61,037 nucleotides of DNA from Arcanobacterium sp. S3PF19 (lineage in GTDB: Bacteria > Actinomycetota > Actinomycetes > Actinomycetales > Actinomycetaceae). Positions within the stretch are counted from its first letter, which is position 1. Each line of letters begins with the position of its first letter. Below the pieces are notes generated by a model. It searched no databases. It saw only the letters and a program-made list of their open reading frames with translations, and was not told the origin of the DNA. The position numbers and the translations under genes were made by a program. The stretch is taken from contig NZ_JRMX01000004.1 in NCBI RefSeq assembly GCF_000758825.1, positions 1-61,037 of the forward strand, given 5' to 3'. Positions 42,397 to 50,786 of the stretch are shown piece after piece.

Positions 42397-42720
42397 CTAT
42401 TCCCGCATTGAAGCATCTGACAAAATTAAAACGGCCGGCGGTAAAAATATCGCCAAACCAACAGATGGCAGGAACAGAGATTTGGATATTTTCAATGTTG
42501 TCTTGTTAATAAAAATGAGATGCAGCGGATACAGGTATAGTCCAAGGTCTAAAACCAATCCGATAAAAAATGCTTTATCGTCTATGTAGTCAAACGGATG
42601 ACCGCTCGGAAACAGGCTGTCATTTTTAGGTATGCTGTCGGCAATCAGTGATAAGACAACCGGAATAATTACAACGCAGGCAATATAAGTGAAAAAATAC
42701 GTTATTTGTTTTCCGCACAT
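42397..42720 (-). CDS. Small membrane protein
   Basis: A 107-residue hydrophobic protein with three helices (TYFFTYIACVVIIPVVLSLI, KAFFIGLVLDLGLYLYPLHL, LFLPSVGLAIFLPPAVLILS). The ATG at 42720 has AAGAGATG upstream; one three codons earlier is also in frame. No family recognised. Confidence 0.5.
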   Translation of the reverse strand: MCGKQITYFFTYIACVVIIPVVLSLIADSIPKNDSLFPSGHPFDYIDDKAFFIGLVLDLGLYLYPLHLIFINKTTLKISKSLFLPSVGLAIFLPPAVLILSDASMRE

Positions 42721-43016
42721 AACAATCATCTCTTTTCGGTTATTTTACAATATGGTTTATATTTTCCCGAAACGGCAGAGCATGGCGGAGAGTTCGCGAT
42801 CCTTATGCGAAAGCATTCTTTTTGTAGGATGCGCAAACCGGCGGCGGAAAATGTTCGGAAAGATCCGGGTGGGGGAGATAACGGCAAAATTGCGTTCCCT
42901 GCCCGAAGCGTAAAATCTGCCTTGGCTTTTAGCGGCAGAAAACTGTTGACGGGATATTTAAAAGTGGTACTATAAATAGCACCAAAGTGCTATAAATGTA
43001 ACCAAAAGGTGACTGC

Positions 43017-43163
43017 ATGAAAGCTGAAATTAGAATAGAACAGCGGAATTCCGTAAGGAAAAAGGGTGCCGCAGATTCTGCGCCAACTGCCCGCCGATTT
43101 GAAGCGGGGAGCGCGGCGTATGGAAATAATATCATCACTCCGTTTTTGGGAAACGGAGTATAA
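43017..43163 (+). CDS. Possible 48-residue protein with terminal hairpin
   Basis: ATG behind AAAAGGTGA encodes MKAEIRIEQRNSVRKKGAAD... and ends inside a perfect hairpin, ACTCCGTTT-TTGGG-AAACGGAGT (43137-43159). Upstream, AGCACCAAAGTGCT sits between two TATAAAT boxes (about 42970-42997), which could be an operator in a promoter. A regulated short gene is plausible; no homologue is known to me. Confidence 0.4.
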   Translation: MKAEIRIEQRNSVRKKGAADSAPTARRFEAGSAAYGNNIITPFLGNGV

Positions 43164-43213
43164 ATATGTTTAATTTTGGAAAGATGTATTTATGCAGGTG
43201 ATTGGAGAGGGCA

Positions 43214-43633
43214 ATGAGCTTTTTTGCGTATGATATGGAAGAGATTAGATCGCAGGTTCGGGCGGCTTTCGGCGATACGGATAATTATTTGGTTGCCGTT
43301 AAGCACAACAGTTGGCAAAGCGATATCGTTAAATTATTTATTAACACGCTGTATTATGCAACGGACAGCAGCCGCCAATTCATCATTTATTTCAGTCCAA
43401 AAGGTATTTATGAAAAAGAACTGGGCACCCCGTTAAAAAGCGATTTTGTCTTAATGCCGTGGCATGAAATTGAAGAATTCGGCCTTAAACCATGGTGGAT
43501 GCATAAGGTTATCCGTTTCCTGCACCTGGGGAAAAAAGTGGGATATGAAGTGCAGTTTAGCGGCAGGATCAACAAAGACAACAGAACTAATTTAGAAAAA
43601 CTGGCAGCAAATGACTGGAGAAGAAATTTTTAA
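43214..43633 (+). CDS. Hypothetical PH-like protein
   Basis: A 139-residue soluble protein (FFAYDMEEIRSQVRAAFGDT...FVLMPWHEIEEFGLKPWWMH...) with an alternating strand pattern like small PH-type domains that read out a stored parameter. GGAGAGG precedes the ATG. No catalytic motif. Function unknown. It converges on the second ECF cluster. Confidence 0.55.
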   Translation: MSFFAYDMEEIRSQVRAAFGDTDNYLVAVKHNSWQSDIVKLFINTLYYATDSSRQFIIYFSPKGIYEKELGTPLKSDFVLMPWHEIEEFGLKPWWMHKVIRFLHLGKKVGYEVQFSGRINKDNRTNLEKLAANDWRRNF

Positions 43634-43789
43634 AAGTGTGCATGAAGCAAATGAATGCCGAAACTTTAAAAGCAGGCATTGTTTTTGCAGACCGCGCCTG
43701 ATCCATTCCGTAACGGATAATACCGATAAAGTTAAAGATAAAAAGTTCGGTAGGCGATAGGCAGAAGAGACGCCCGCCGAAAAATGCCG

Positions 43790-45196
43790 TTACATCCGAA
43801 TCAGTCTTGTGCAGCATGCATGTATTAATTCGCTGTCGTGCGTGACAACAATAATTGTTGTGCCCATCGATCTGATCTTCGATAACAGGTGCGCTGTTTC
43901 CTGCATGTGCGCATAGTCCAATCCGCTCGTCGGTTCGTCCAGCACCAGAATTTTTCTCCCCGTCGCAAGGGCGCATGCAATTGCCAGCCGCTGCTTTTGC
44001 CCGCCGGATAAGCTCTGCGGATGACGCTTTGCCAAAGATTCCAAATCAAGGCGGCGCAGCATATTCATCGCCTCTTCCTGCCTGTTTTTGGTTTTTTTGG
44101 GTAAACTGATCAGAACTTCGTCCAAAACGCTTTCGGTAAAAAGCTGATTACCTGTATTTTGCATCACCATAAAGCATAATTTTTTACGCTCCCGATTGTT
44201 TAAAATACGGCCTTCATATTCGAAAATGCCTTTGCAGCTTCTCTCCAAACCGCAAAAACAGTTGAGAAAAGTGGTTTTTCCGGCACCGTTTTTCCCCACA
44301 ATTGCCGTAATCCGGTTAAGTGCAATTTTAAGCGACTGAATGTTTAGCGTTTTGCCCTTTCCGCCGTTGTATGCAAAGCTGAAATTTTTCAGTGTGATCA
44401 CCCGGTCATCCGGCTTCACGGAGGGCATATTAATTTGCGTGGGTGATTCCATGAACCGCGTTCTGAGTCCCAATTTCTCTAAATCTGTTTCGCGAAGTAT
44501 GTCTTTTTCTCCCGCTTTAATTTCTTTGACCGTCTCACCCTCTTTCATAATGATTAAACGATCCATAATATCCCAAAGATAGGCTATCCGATGTTCGGCC
44601 ACAACAATTGTTTTACCTTCTTTTTTCCAATGTAAAATCAGTTTTTTCAGCATTAAAGTTGCATCATAATCCAGGTTTGCCGAAGGCTCGTCCAGCAAAA
44701 TTATTTTTACTCCCGCTGTTTCAACTGACGCGCAGGCTATTTTTTGTTTCTCGCCGTCGGAGAGATGAAAAATGTTTCGGTCCATCAGGTCTTCCATATG
44801 CAAATCGGCAACCGTTTTATCAATACGCCGATAAATATCCGCTTCCGGCAATCCCTGATTTTCACATGCAAACGCCAATTCGCCGGTTGTGTCTACGTTG
44901 TAAAACTGTGATTTGGGATTTTGAAAAACCGTGCCGACAATGCGGGCCGAATCGTATAATTCACTTTTTTTAAAAGAGCGGTCGTCCAATAATACGTCAC
45001 CTTTTAAAATTCCTCGGTAAAAGCGCGGAATCAAGCCGTTTATAAGCCGTAAAACCGTTGTTTTGCCGCAGCCGGACGGACCGCTTATCAAAACCAATTC
45101 GCCGTTGCCGACAGTTAAATTGATATTTTTTAATTCGCCTGTATTTTGGCTGTTTTCGCTTCCGTAGCGAAAACAGATATTTTTTAGCCCGATCAT
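43790..45196 (-). CDS. ECF fused A-A' ATPase, cluster 2
   Basis: A 468-residue twin ATPase. Half one: GPSGCGKTTVLRL, LSDGEKQKIACASVE, IILLDEPSANLD. Half two: GKNGAGKTTFLNC, LSGGQKQRLAIACAL, ILVLDEPTSGLD. The ATG at 45196 overlaps the stop of the T gene (ATGA). It has the same role as the A subunit of cluster 1 but is strongly diverged and lacks that linker's Pro-rich repeat, so the two clusters are not a recent duplication. Confidence 0.87.
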   Translation of the reverse strand: MIGLKNICFRYGSENSQNTGELKNINLTVGNGELVLISGPSGCGKTTVLRLINGLIPRFYRGILKGDVLLDDRSFKKSELYDSARIVGTVFQNPKSQFYNVDTTGELAFACENQGLPEADIYRRIDKTVADLHMEDLMDRNIFHLSDGEKQKIACASVETAGVKIILLDEPSANLDYDATLMLKKLILHWKKEGKTIVVAEHRIAYLWDIMDRLIIMKEGETVKEIKAGEKDILRETDLEKLGLRTRFMESPTQINMPSVKPDDRVITLKNFSFAYNGGKGKTLNIQSLKIALNRITAIVGKNGAGKTTFLNCFCGLERSCKGIFEYEGRILNNRERKKLCFMVMQNTGNQLFTESVLDEVLISLPKKTKNRQEEAMNMLRRLDLESLAKRHPQSLSGGQKQRLAIACALATGRKILVLDEPTSGLDYAHMQETAHLLSKIRSMGTTIIVVTHDSELIHACCTRLIRM

Positions 45197-45930
45197 ATCG
45201 TTGCCCCCAAACCGGTTAACAGCCAAAAGAATATGACCGCCGTGCAAACTGCCGTCAGCAGCCAATCCTGTATGCGAAAACCGATTTGGCAGATATTGGT
45301 TCGTTTGACCGGCGAGCCCAGTCCCCGAATTAAAGCGGCGGCCGATAATTCTTCACCGATTCGCACACCGGAACTAATCATGGGAATCAGCTGATATTCC
45401 AATATCTTTTCAATGCCTGCCGTTGTGATGCGGATTTCACGCATACTCATTGCGCGGCAAATCGATTTCCATTCCGCCCCAATCGTGGGAAACATTCGAA
45501 ACATAACCGACATTGGCACGATAATCGCCTGCGGCATATGGATTTTTTCCATTGCCGCAATAAATTCGCTGACCGAAGTAGTTGCCACTGCGTATTCTCC
45601 CATTGCAACCGTGATAACAAAGCGCGTAAAAATATATCCGCACATCAAAGCAATAAATTTTAATATGCCGGGTAAATGCGGCATCGCCCAAAGACAGCCG
45701 TATCCGATTATGAGCATCGTGCTTGCGCGGCAGAATTTTTTCCGCTGTTTTTCCGCCAAAAGCAGCACAAAGGGAATGGCGGACAATCCAAACACAGCAT
45801 ATTTCATGCGCGGGCCGCCCACACCGCCCATCACAAATACCGCCAATATCAGAACAAGGGCTATTTTCACCCGCGGATCGAGAAAACTGCGTTTTTTCTT
45901 TTGCGCCGTCAGCGATGAGTAATTCATCAA
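45193..45930 (-). CDS. ECF T component, cluster 2
   Basis: A 245-residue EcfT membrane protein with the coupling region VMFRMFPTIGAEWKSICRAM. Helices include ALVLILAVFVMGGV. It overlaps both the S gene (4 bases) and the A gene (4 bases), giving a tightly coupled operon on the minus strand. Confidence 0.82.
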   Translation of the reverse strand: MMNYSSLTAQKKKRSFLDPRVKIALVLILAVFVMGGVGGPRMKYAVFGLSAIPFVLLLAEKQRKKFCRASTMLIIGYGCLWAMPHLPGILKFIALMCGYIFTRFVITVAMGEYAVATTSVSEFIAAMEKIHMPQAIIVPMSVMFRMFPTIGAEWKSICRAMSMREIRITTAGIEKILEYQLIPMISSGVRIGEELSAAALIRGLGSPVKRTNICQIGFRIQDWLLTAVCTAVIFFWLLTGLGATI

Positions 45931-46511
45931 ACGAGACCGGCTTTTTCAAAATGTCTGTGCAGCACTTTTTGGCCGAGCAGCCCTCCCAGGATGCCGCAGA
46001 CAAAACAGGAGATTAACAGAACGGGTGCCGTCCAATTGGGCATCAGTCGGGTAACGGCATCGGCATATGCCTGCCCAAGGCCGGCGCGCTGCGCAAAATA
46101 CTGTGCACGGTTAATGAATAACGGCATATAATTGCCAAAAATCCACAGGCTGAAAAATCCATATGCCACAACCGCTTTTTTGGCACTGCTGTATTTTCCG
46201 CTCTTAAACACGGCTTCCGCAATCAAACCGGCAATCGCACCGGTTAATAACGCCCATAATCCCATACCCGTAAACAGCATCAGCAGACCCATAATGACTG
46301 CCATAATAAAAATCATCCCCGGCTTTTTTACTTTCGTCAGAAAGAGCATAAAGGGAATGCCCCCTATTATCGGCACAAATACCGAGAGAAGCGGCAGAAA
46401 AACGGGTATTATCCCCAGCATTGCCACAATAAATAAAATAACAAAATAGATGGCTCCAAATACGCCGATGTTCATCAGATCGCGGCCGTTTAATTTATGC
46501 CTGTTTTCCAT
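45927..46511 (-). CDS. ECF S component (Trep_Strep family), cluster 2
   Basis: A 194-residue substrate-binding membrane protein (DLMNIGVFGAIYFVILFIVA ... ILGGLLGQKVLHRHFEKAGL), the same family as in cluster 1. The ATG at 46511 is preceded by AGAAAAGAG. Upstream in-frame starts exist, but they would overlap the ABC gene. Ligand unknown; the divergence from cluster 1 suggests a different ligand. Confidence 0.8.
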   Translation of the reverse strand: MENRHKLNGRDLMNIGVFGAIYFVILFIVAMLGIIPVFLPLLSVFVPIIGGIPFMLFLTKVKKPGMIFIMAVIMGLLMLFTGMGLWALLTGAIAGLIAEAVFKSGKYSSAKKAVVAYGFFSLWIFGNYMPLFINRAQYFAQRAGLGQAYADAVTRLMPNWTAPVLLISCFVCGILGGLLGQKVLHRHFEKAGLV

Positions 46512-46537
46512 AATATTTTTCTCTTTTCTGCGTTGAA

Positions 46538-48309
46538 TCATTTGCCTATTTCCCAATTTACCGCTTCGTTTCTGCTGTTAATCAATTTGCGGTATATACC
46601 ATTTTGCTTCATCAGTTCCGCATGTTTTCCCCGCTGCACAATTCTTCCCCGGTCAACCACAAGAATCTGATCCGCATTCTTTACGGTTTTCAGACGGTGG
46701 GCAATCATAATTACGGTTTTTCCTCTGTCAGCCGCCCGATGGCATGAATCAGATCATTTTCGTTTTCGGGGTTGATGTTGGCTGTCGCTTCATCCAAAAA
46801 GATAATCGGCGCATTCTTTAAAATTACGCGGGCAATTGAGATACGCTGTTTTTCGCCGCCTGAAAGATTGGCTCCGCCTTCGCCGACAACCGTGTCGTAA
46901 CCGTTTGGGAGAGCGGAAATGAAATCATGGCAGCAGGCTTTTTTGGCGGCACAGACAACTTCTTCTATTGGCGTATCGGTTCTTCCGAAGCGGATATTGT
47001 TTGCAACCGTATCGTGAAAAAGATAAACCGACTGAAAAACAAAACTAAAATTAGCCATCAAAGAATCCATTTCATATTCTTTGACGCTGTGGCCGCCAAG
47101 GAGTATTTCGCCTTTACCGACGTCCCAAAAACGGGCCAATAAATTTATCAGCGTCGTTTTGCCGCCGCCGGAGGGACCGACCAAAGCGATAAAACTTCCT
47201 TCCGGAACAGACAGCGATACGCCGTGCAGAACTTCTTTTTCGTGATATGCAAAATGGACATCATGCAATTGTATGTTGTTGTTTTTAACGGGTTCTGCCT
47301 CTGCCGGCCGTTTCATTTCGGGTGCGTCCAAGATCTTTTGGACTTCGCCAAAAACAGTACCCATCTTCATCAGATCGTCGGAGTAACTCATCAACGTAAT
47401 AAGAGGCGTAATCAAGCCAACCGATAAAATCAAAACGGTAATCAGATTTTGCGCGGAAAGGATTTGGTTTTTAACGAGCAAAGCGCCGATGGGCAAAACA
47501 AAAACCAATGTTGCCGGCATAATAACCGTTGCCGAAGTAAAAGGAAGAATACTTACCCGCATCCGGTCAATATAACTGTGCGCCGCCTCATTTGTCTCAT
47601 GCACGAAACGTTCATACGAACTTTTTGTTTTTCCGAAAACCTTAATTACCTGAATACCGCCGATATATTCCACGGCAGTGTCGTTTAATGCTTTTGTTGC
47701 CTCAATCGTGTGCCGGTAGAATCTATCGCTCTTCTTCATCATGTATGCATAGCAAAACATTCCTATCGGCATTGTTGCAACGGACGCCAGGCCCATTCGC
47801 CAATCCAAAACAAAGATATATACCATAATGAAGAAGGGAACAAGCAAATTAGCCGTAAATTCGGGAACGATATGGGCCGGTGTTGTTTCAATACTGTCGA
47901 TACGCTCGATAAGCGTATTTTTTAAAGCCCCCGAACTCTGTTCGAGTACCGCTCCAAGCGGTATCTTGGCCAATTTTTCAAGACGTTTTTTTCTTATTTC
48001 GGCAAGTACCGCAAATGTTGCCCGGTGGCTCAAACCTGTGCTTAATGCGTGAAACAGTACGCGGCCAATCCAAAAAACAGCCATCAGCAGACAGGAAATT
48101 AAATAAAAAAACAGATCCGTGTTTTCATTCATCAGGCCATATACAATTCCGACGACGGCGAAATAAGGAGCCAGCGAAAAAGCCACCCCGATTGTCGCCA
48201 AAACGACGCTAAAAACATACTGTTTTTTGTGTCTGCCGGTCTGTCCCCATACCCATGCCATGGGTGAGGAATGATTTTTTGCTTTCTTCATATAAGCAAA
48301 CCACCCCAT
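46538..48309 (-). pseudogene. ABC half-transporter of ECF/ABC cluster 2, frameshifted
   Basis: About 590 residues if repaired: six membrane helices, Walker A GPSGGGKTTL, signature LSGGEKQRISIARVI and Walker B IIFLDEATANIN are in one frame from 48309 to 46711. That frame stops right after [11 protein letters not shown]. One base is missing in a run of five T (46717-46721, A on the coding strand); with six the protein continues [20 protein letters not shown] to a stop at 46538, restoring the H-loop. Only one half-transporter gene is left here, against two in cluster 1. The defect may be real, phase-variable or a sequencing error. Confidence 0.75.
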
Positions 48310-48510
48310 AATTTGCCGGCGACGGTATAAGCCTGTGCACGTTAAATTATATTTAATCTTCACCTGTCTTTAAAGACCCACAATTGCTTTTCGCTTTATC
48401 CGGCCGGGCCCGGGAGGTGGGAGTTTATCCCCGCTTACACGGCAGATTCTGTAAAAACCGGCCGGCGAAGCGGGCGCAGACGCCGGCGTGAAATACAAAA
48501 ATTCGCATAA

Positions 48511-48556
48511 TAGGCTTGGGTGCCGGATATAAACATCCGGCACCCAAGCCTATATT
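48511..48556 (-). terminator. Strong bidirectional terminator
   Basis: An 18-base perfect stem from TAGGCTTGGG to CCCAAGCCTA with an ATAAAC loop, followed by TATTTT on one side and preceded by A-rich sequence on the other. It ends the surface-protein gene and insulates the ECF cluster. The rest of 48310-48622 has no gene. Confidence 0.85.
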
Positions 48557-48622
48557 TTACGTATCCGAATATTGCGTTTCACAAAATATCGGCGCAGCTT
48601 TTCAGATTTTAAAAAGTTGCTT

Positions 48623-50152
48623 TTACTTTTGTTTTTTTGTTCTTACTCTTATCAGACAGGATCCAAGCACGGATGCCAGCAGTATCGGCAATGCACCTGA
48701 ATTTAAGATATTTGAACCTGTCTGGGGAATAGCGCGGATATTCCCGCCTGTTGTGTTTCCGGTGTTGTTGGCGTTGCCTGCCGTGTTTCCGGTGTTGTTG
48801 GTATTGCCTGTTGTGTTTCCGGCGTTCCCGGCGTTGCCTGCCGTATTCCCGGCATTGGCGGCAGTGCTGTCTGCACCTGTGTTACCGTCTGAACCGGCGG
48901 GCGGAACAGGCTCCTTGGCCTTGATTTCCCATGTTATTTCGCGATACGGCTTCGTGATTTCACCCAGAACACTGTTTCTGAGTTCGGAGTTGGCCGGATC
49001 GTTCATAAGTGTTTTCGCAGCTTCAATTCCGCTCCAAACAGATTTCGGAAGCAAAACAGCCTTTGCTCTATATTTGCCCTGTTTGGCGGCTTTGGAAACA
49101 AAACCGGCGCCGTCTTCAAGGCGCATGCCGTCTGCGGGAGAAATTCCCTGAAGAACAGTGCCGTTTTCACGTAAATCTGTCTTGCCTTTTGGAATGGAGA
49201 CCACAACTGTTTCCTGCTCAAGTTTTTGCATATCGGTATCCAGTTTGGGCAGCACATTCCTCATCATGTCGTTTAGATAGTAGGGGTGTTTGCTGTCAAA
49301 CCAATTGCCAAACAGTTTTTTCACGGTTTTTGATGTGAAAGTCACCGCCGGCAGCTTAACGGATTTGTGATGGGCCTTTGTAACCGAGGAAACAATAGTA
49401 TCGTTCTTTTCTTTAAGTTTGCGTTTATCGGCTTCTTTCGAGGCTGCTTCCAATTCATTTTCGGGAATGGCATTCCAGTCTTTGGGGACGTCTTTATAAT
49501 TGGAAGGCATTCCTCTGTCTATGAGAGGCTGAATTACGTCTTTTTCGTATTTAATCAATTCGTCGGCTACGGCTTCATACCCGGCACGTTCTTCAGCCGG
49601 AAGGTCGGCTATAATTTTCTTGGCAGTCTCGGCATTGTAAAGATGTGCCTCGTGGTTGGCTGCCAAGAGTACCGCATATACAGCCGAAATATTTTCTGCG
49701 TCGTCAATCTTTTTGCCAACCAGTTTTGTGCGCTCGGCGATCCATGAATCCCAATTGGTATTTACATAGTTGTCTATCTGCCGGGCGCTGGTAAAATCAG
49801 TGCCGGTGCCGAATGAGCCAAATCGCTTACTGTAAAGTTTCCTGACTTTTTCCGTGCGCTCCTTTGCGTACGCATCAGTGTATTTTAAAGCCTGTTTTTC
49901 CAGTTGGTCTGCAATGTAAACTGCAAGTTCCGGGTTGTCGGAATCAATATTTTTTACTGTTTTGCCAAAAGAAAGATACTCCATTGCGGCTTCGGCCGTG
50001 GAGTAATCTTTTTGATTTTCGGCTCCCCCCCCCCGGGAAGCGGAAGTGTTGCCGGGAGCCTCTGCCGCATTTACGGGAACGGCCATTCCGGCCAAACCCA
50101 TCGTTCCCAGGAGCAAAGAGCTGAGAAAAAGTTTGGACATGGTTCGCTTCAT
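48623..50152 (-). CDS. Sortase-anchored surface protein with a G10 tract
   Basis: A 509-residue cell-wall protein. It starts MKRTMSKLFLSSLLLGTMGL, a signal peptide cut near VNAAEA, and ends with the sorting signal IPQTG, a hydrophobic helix and RVRTKKQK. The mature part is helical and charged with no domain I recognise. Before the anchor are four 10-residue repeats (GNTAGNANNT-like). Right after the signal peptide SRGGGAEN is encoded by ten consecutive G; any change of one or two would abort translation. GGAGGAAAC precedes the ATG at 50152; the frame runs on upstream without such a site. A role in adhesion is inference. Confidence 0.85.
   Translation of the reverse strand: MKRTMSKLFLSSLLLGTMGLAGMAVPVNAAEAPGNTSASRGGGAENQKDYSTAEAAMEYLSFGKTVKNIDSDNPELAVYIADQLEKQALKYTDAYAKERTEKVRKLYSKRFGSFGTGTDFTSARQIDNYVNTNWDSWIAERTKLVGKKIDDAENISAVYAVLLAANHEAHLYNAETAKKIIADLPAEERAGYEAVADELIKYEKDVIQPLIDRGMPSNYKDVPKDWNAIPENELEAASKEADKRKLKEKNDTIVSSVTKAHHKSVKLPAVTFTSKTVKKLFGNWFDSKHPYYLNDMMRNVLPKLDTDMQKLEQETVVVSIPKGKTDLRENGTVLQGISPADGMRLEDGAGFVSKAAKQGKYRAKAVLLPKSVWSGIEAAKTLMNDPANSELRNSVLGEITKPYREITWEIKAKEPVPPAGSDGNTGADSTAANAGNTAGNAGNAGNTTGNTNNTGNTAGNANNTGNTTGGNIRAIPQTGSNILNSGALPILLASVLGSCLIRVRTKKQK
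48751..48870 (-). repeat. Four 30-bp tandem repeats in the surface-protein gene
   Basis: Units start at 48751, 48781, 48811 and 48841 and share GTGTTTCCGG and GTTGCCTG. Each encodes ten residues of the Gly-Asn-Thr-rich stalk. Copy number could vary by slippage without breaking the frame. Confidence 0.8.
50025..50034 (-). repeat. G10 homopolymer inside the coding region
   Basis: Ten C on this strand are ten G in the coding strand of the surface-protein gene, about 40 codons after its start. The assembled length keeps the frame open. Confidence 0.9.
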
Positions 50153-50390
50153 GTTTCCTCCTTTTTGTATTACCAATACTTTTTCAAGACGGTAGTAAGC
50201 AAAATTATACATACAACTTAGAAATAATGTGTGCATTCTCATTTTAGGAGACGAAGAATCGCCGAAATATAATTGATACGGCCACGGTGTTTTATGTAAA
50301 GTGTAAAAATTATACATATTGCATATAACCTTGCCGGCAAAGGGGCAGGGGGCGGACCCGTAACTTTCGCGGTGCGTCTGCGCGGCGCCG

Positions 50391-50451
50391 GCAGGCGAAG
50401 AATAACCGCAGCCTGCTGCGGTAAAAGCCGCAACACGGCTTTGCGGCCTGC
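50391..50451. other. Three-way branched hairpin element
   Basis: GCAGGC (50391) pairs with GCCTGC (50446-50451) and encloses two perfect hairpins: ACCGCAG-CCTG-CTGCGGT (50405-50422) and AAAGCCG-CAACA-CGGCTTT (50424-50442). It lies in the gap between the surface-protein gene and the mini-array. It could be a structured RNA or a terminator. Confidence 0.45.
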
Positions 50452-50529
50452 CTTATGCCGGGCGGTACGCCGAATAAGAAGGGATATTGCGGACGTCCGC
50501 AGCCGTGTGCTCTGTGGGCAAAATATTAT

Positions 50530-50558
50530 TTGGCATATGGGCACGCGGTTTGTAATAT
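50530..50558 (+). promoter_or_regulatory. Promoter of the mini-array upstream of cas3
   Basis: TTGGCA (50530-50535), 17 bases, TAATAT (50553-50558). Transcription would start near 50565, about ten bases before the first degenerate repeat. TATAAT at 50556 overlaps as an alternative -10. Confidence 0.6.
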
Positions 50559-50574
50559 AATTTTTTTACCGGCA

Positions 50575-50648
50575 GAGTTTCCCGCATACGCGGGGGTGAT
50601 CCTTCTATGTTTCGTGTTCTGCCGTCTTTCCCGCATGCGCGGGGTGTT
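50575..50648 (+). ncRNA. Mini-CRISPR RNA with degenerate repeats upstream of cas3
   Basis: The first repeat (50575-50602) differs from the array repeat at two bases near its 5' end, but its last 25 bases, including the GTGATCC handle, are identical. A 21-base spacer (50603-50623) follows, shorter than the 32 of the array. The second repeat (from 50624) keeps GTCTTTCCCGCAT and the hairpin CCCGC-ATGC-GCGGG, then diverges. Cas6e cutting would release a crRNA with an almost intact 5' handle (GTGATCC then T instead of C) and an intact 3' hairpin. It resembles CreR/CreA-type guides; the target is not identified. Confidence 0.6.
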
Positions 50649-50756
50649 GACTGAGATTCAGATTGCCGCGCGTTTGAATCTCGGTCAATGGGTGAGTAAA
50701 GATGCGGAACAATCTTCCTTAAAATTCTGATTAAGAGTATATTTACCGTTAATCAG
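50649..50756 (+). promoter_or_regulatory. Inverted repeats in the cas operon leader
   Basis: GACTGAGATTCA and TGAATCTCGGTC (50649-50686) form a 12-base stem, and CTGATTAA and TTAATCAG (50727-50756) an 8-base one just before cas3. Either may be an operator or leader hairpin of the cas operon. No clear promoter is visible between them and cas3. Confidence 0.45.
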
Positions 50757-50786
50757 TGGCCGTTGCGGATTTGGAAGTTGGTAGGT

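Noticed and set aside
50603-50623. Mini-array spacer targeting the cas3 promoter inside this window
   Set aside because: The best local match, TTCT at 50725, covers only four bases without a clear PAM; not enough to claim a target.
50455-50730. 91-codon frame across the mini-array
   Set aside because: It reads through CRISPR repeats and spacer and has no ribosome site; the repeat structure explains the sequence better.
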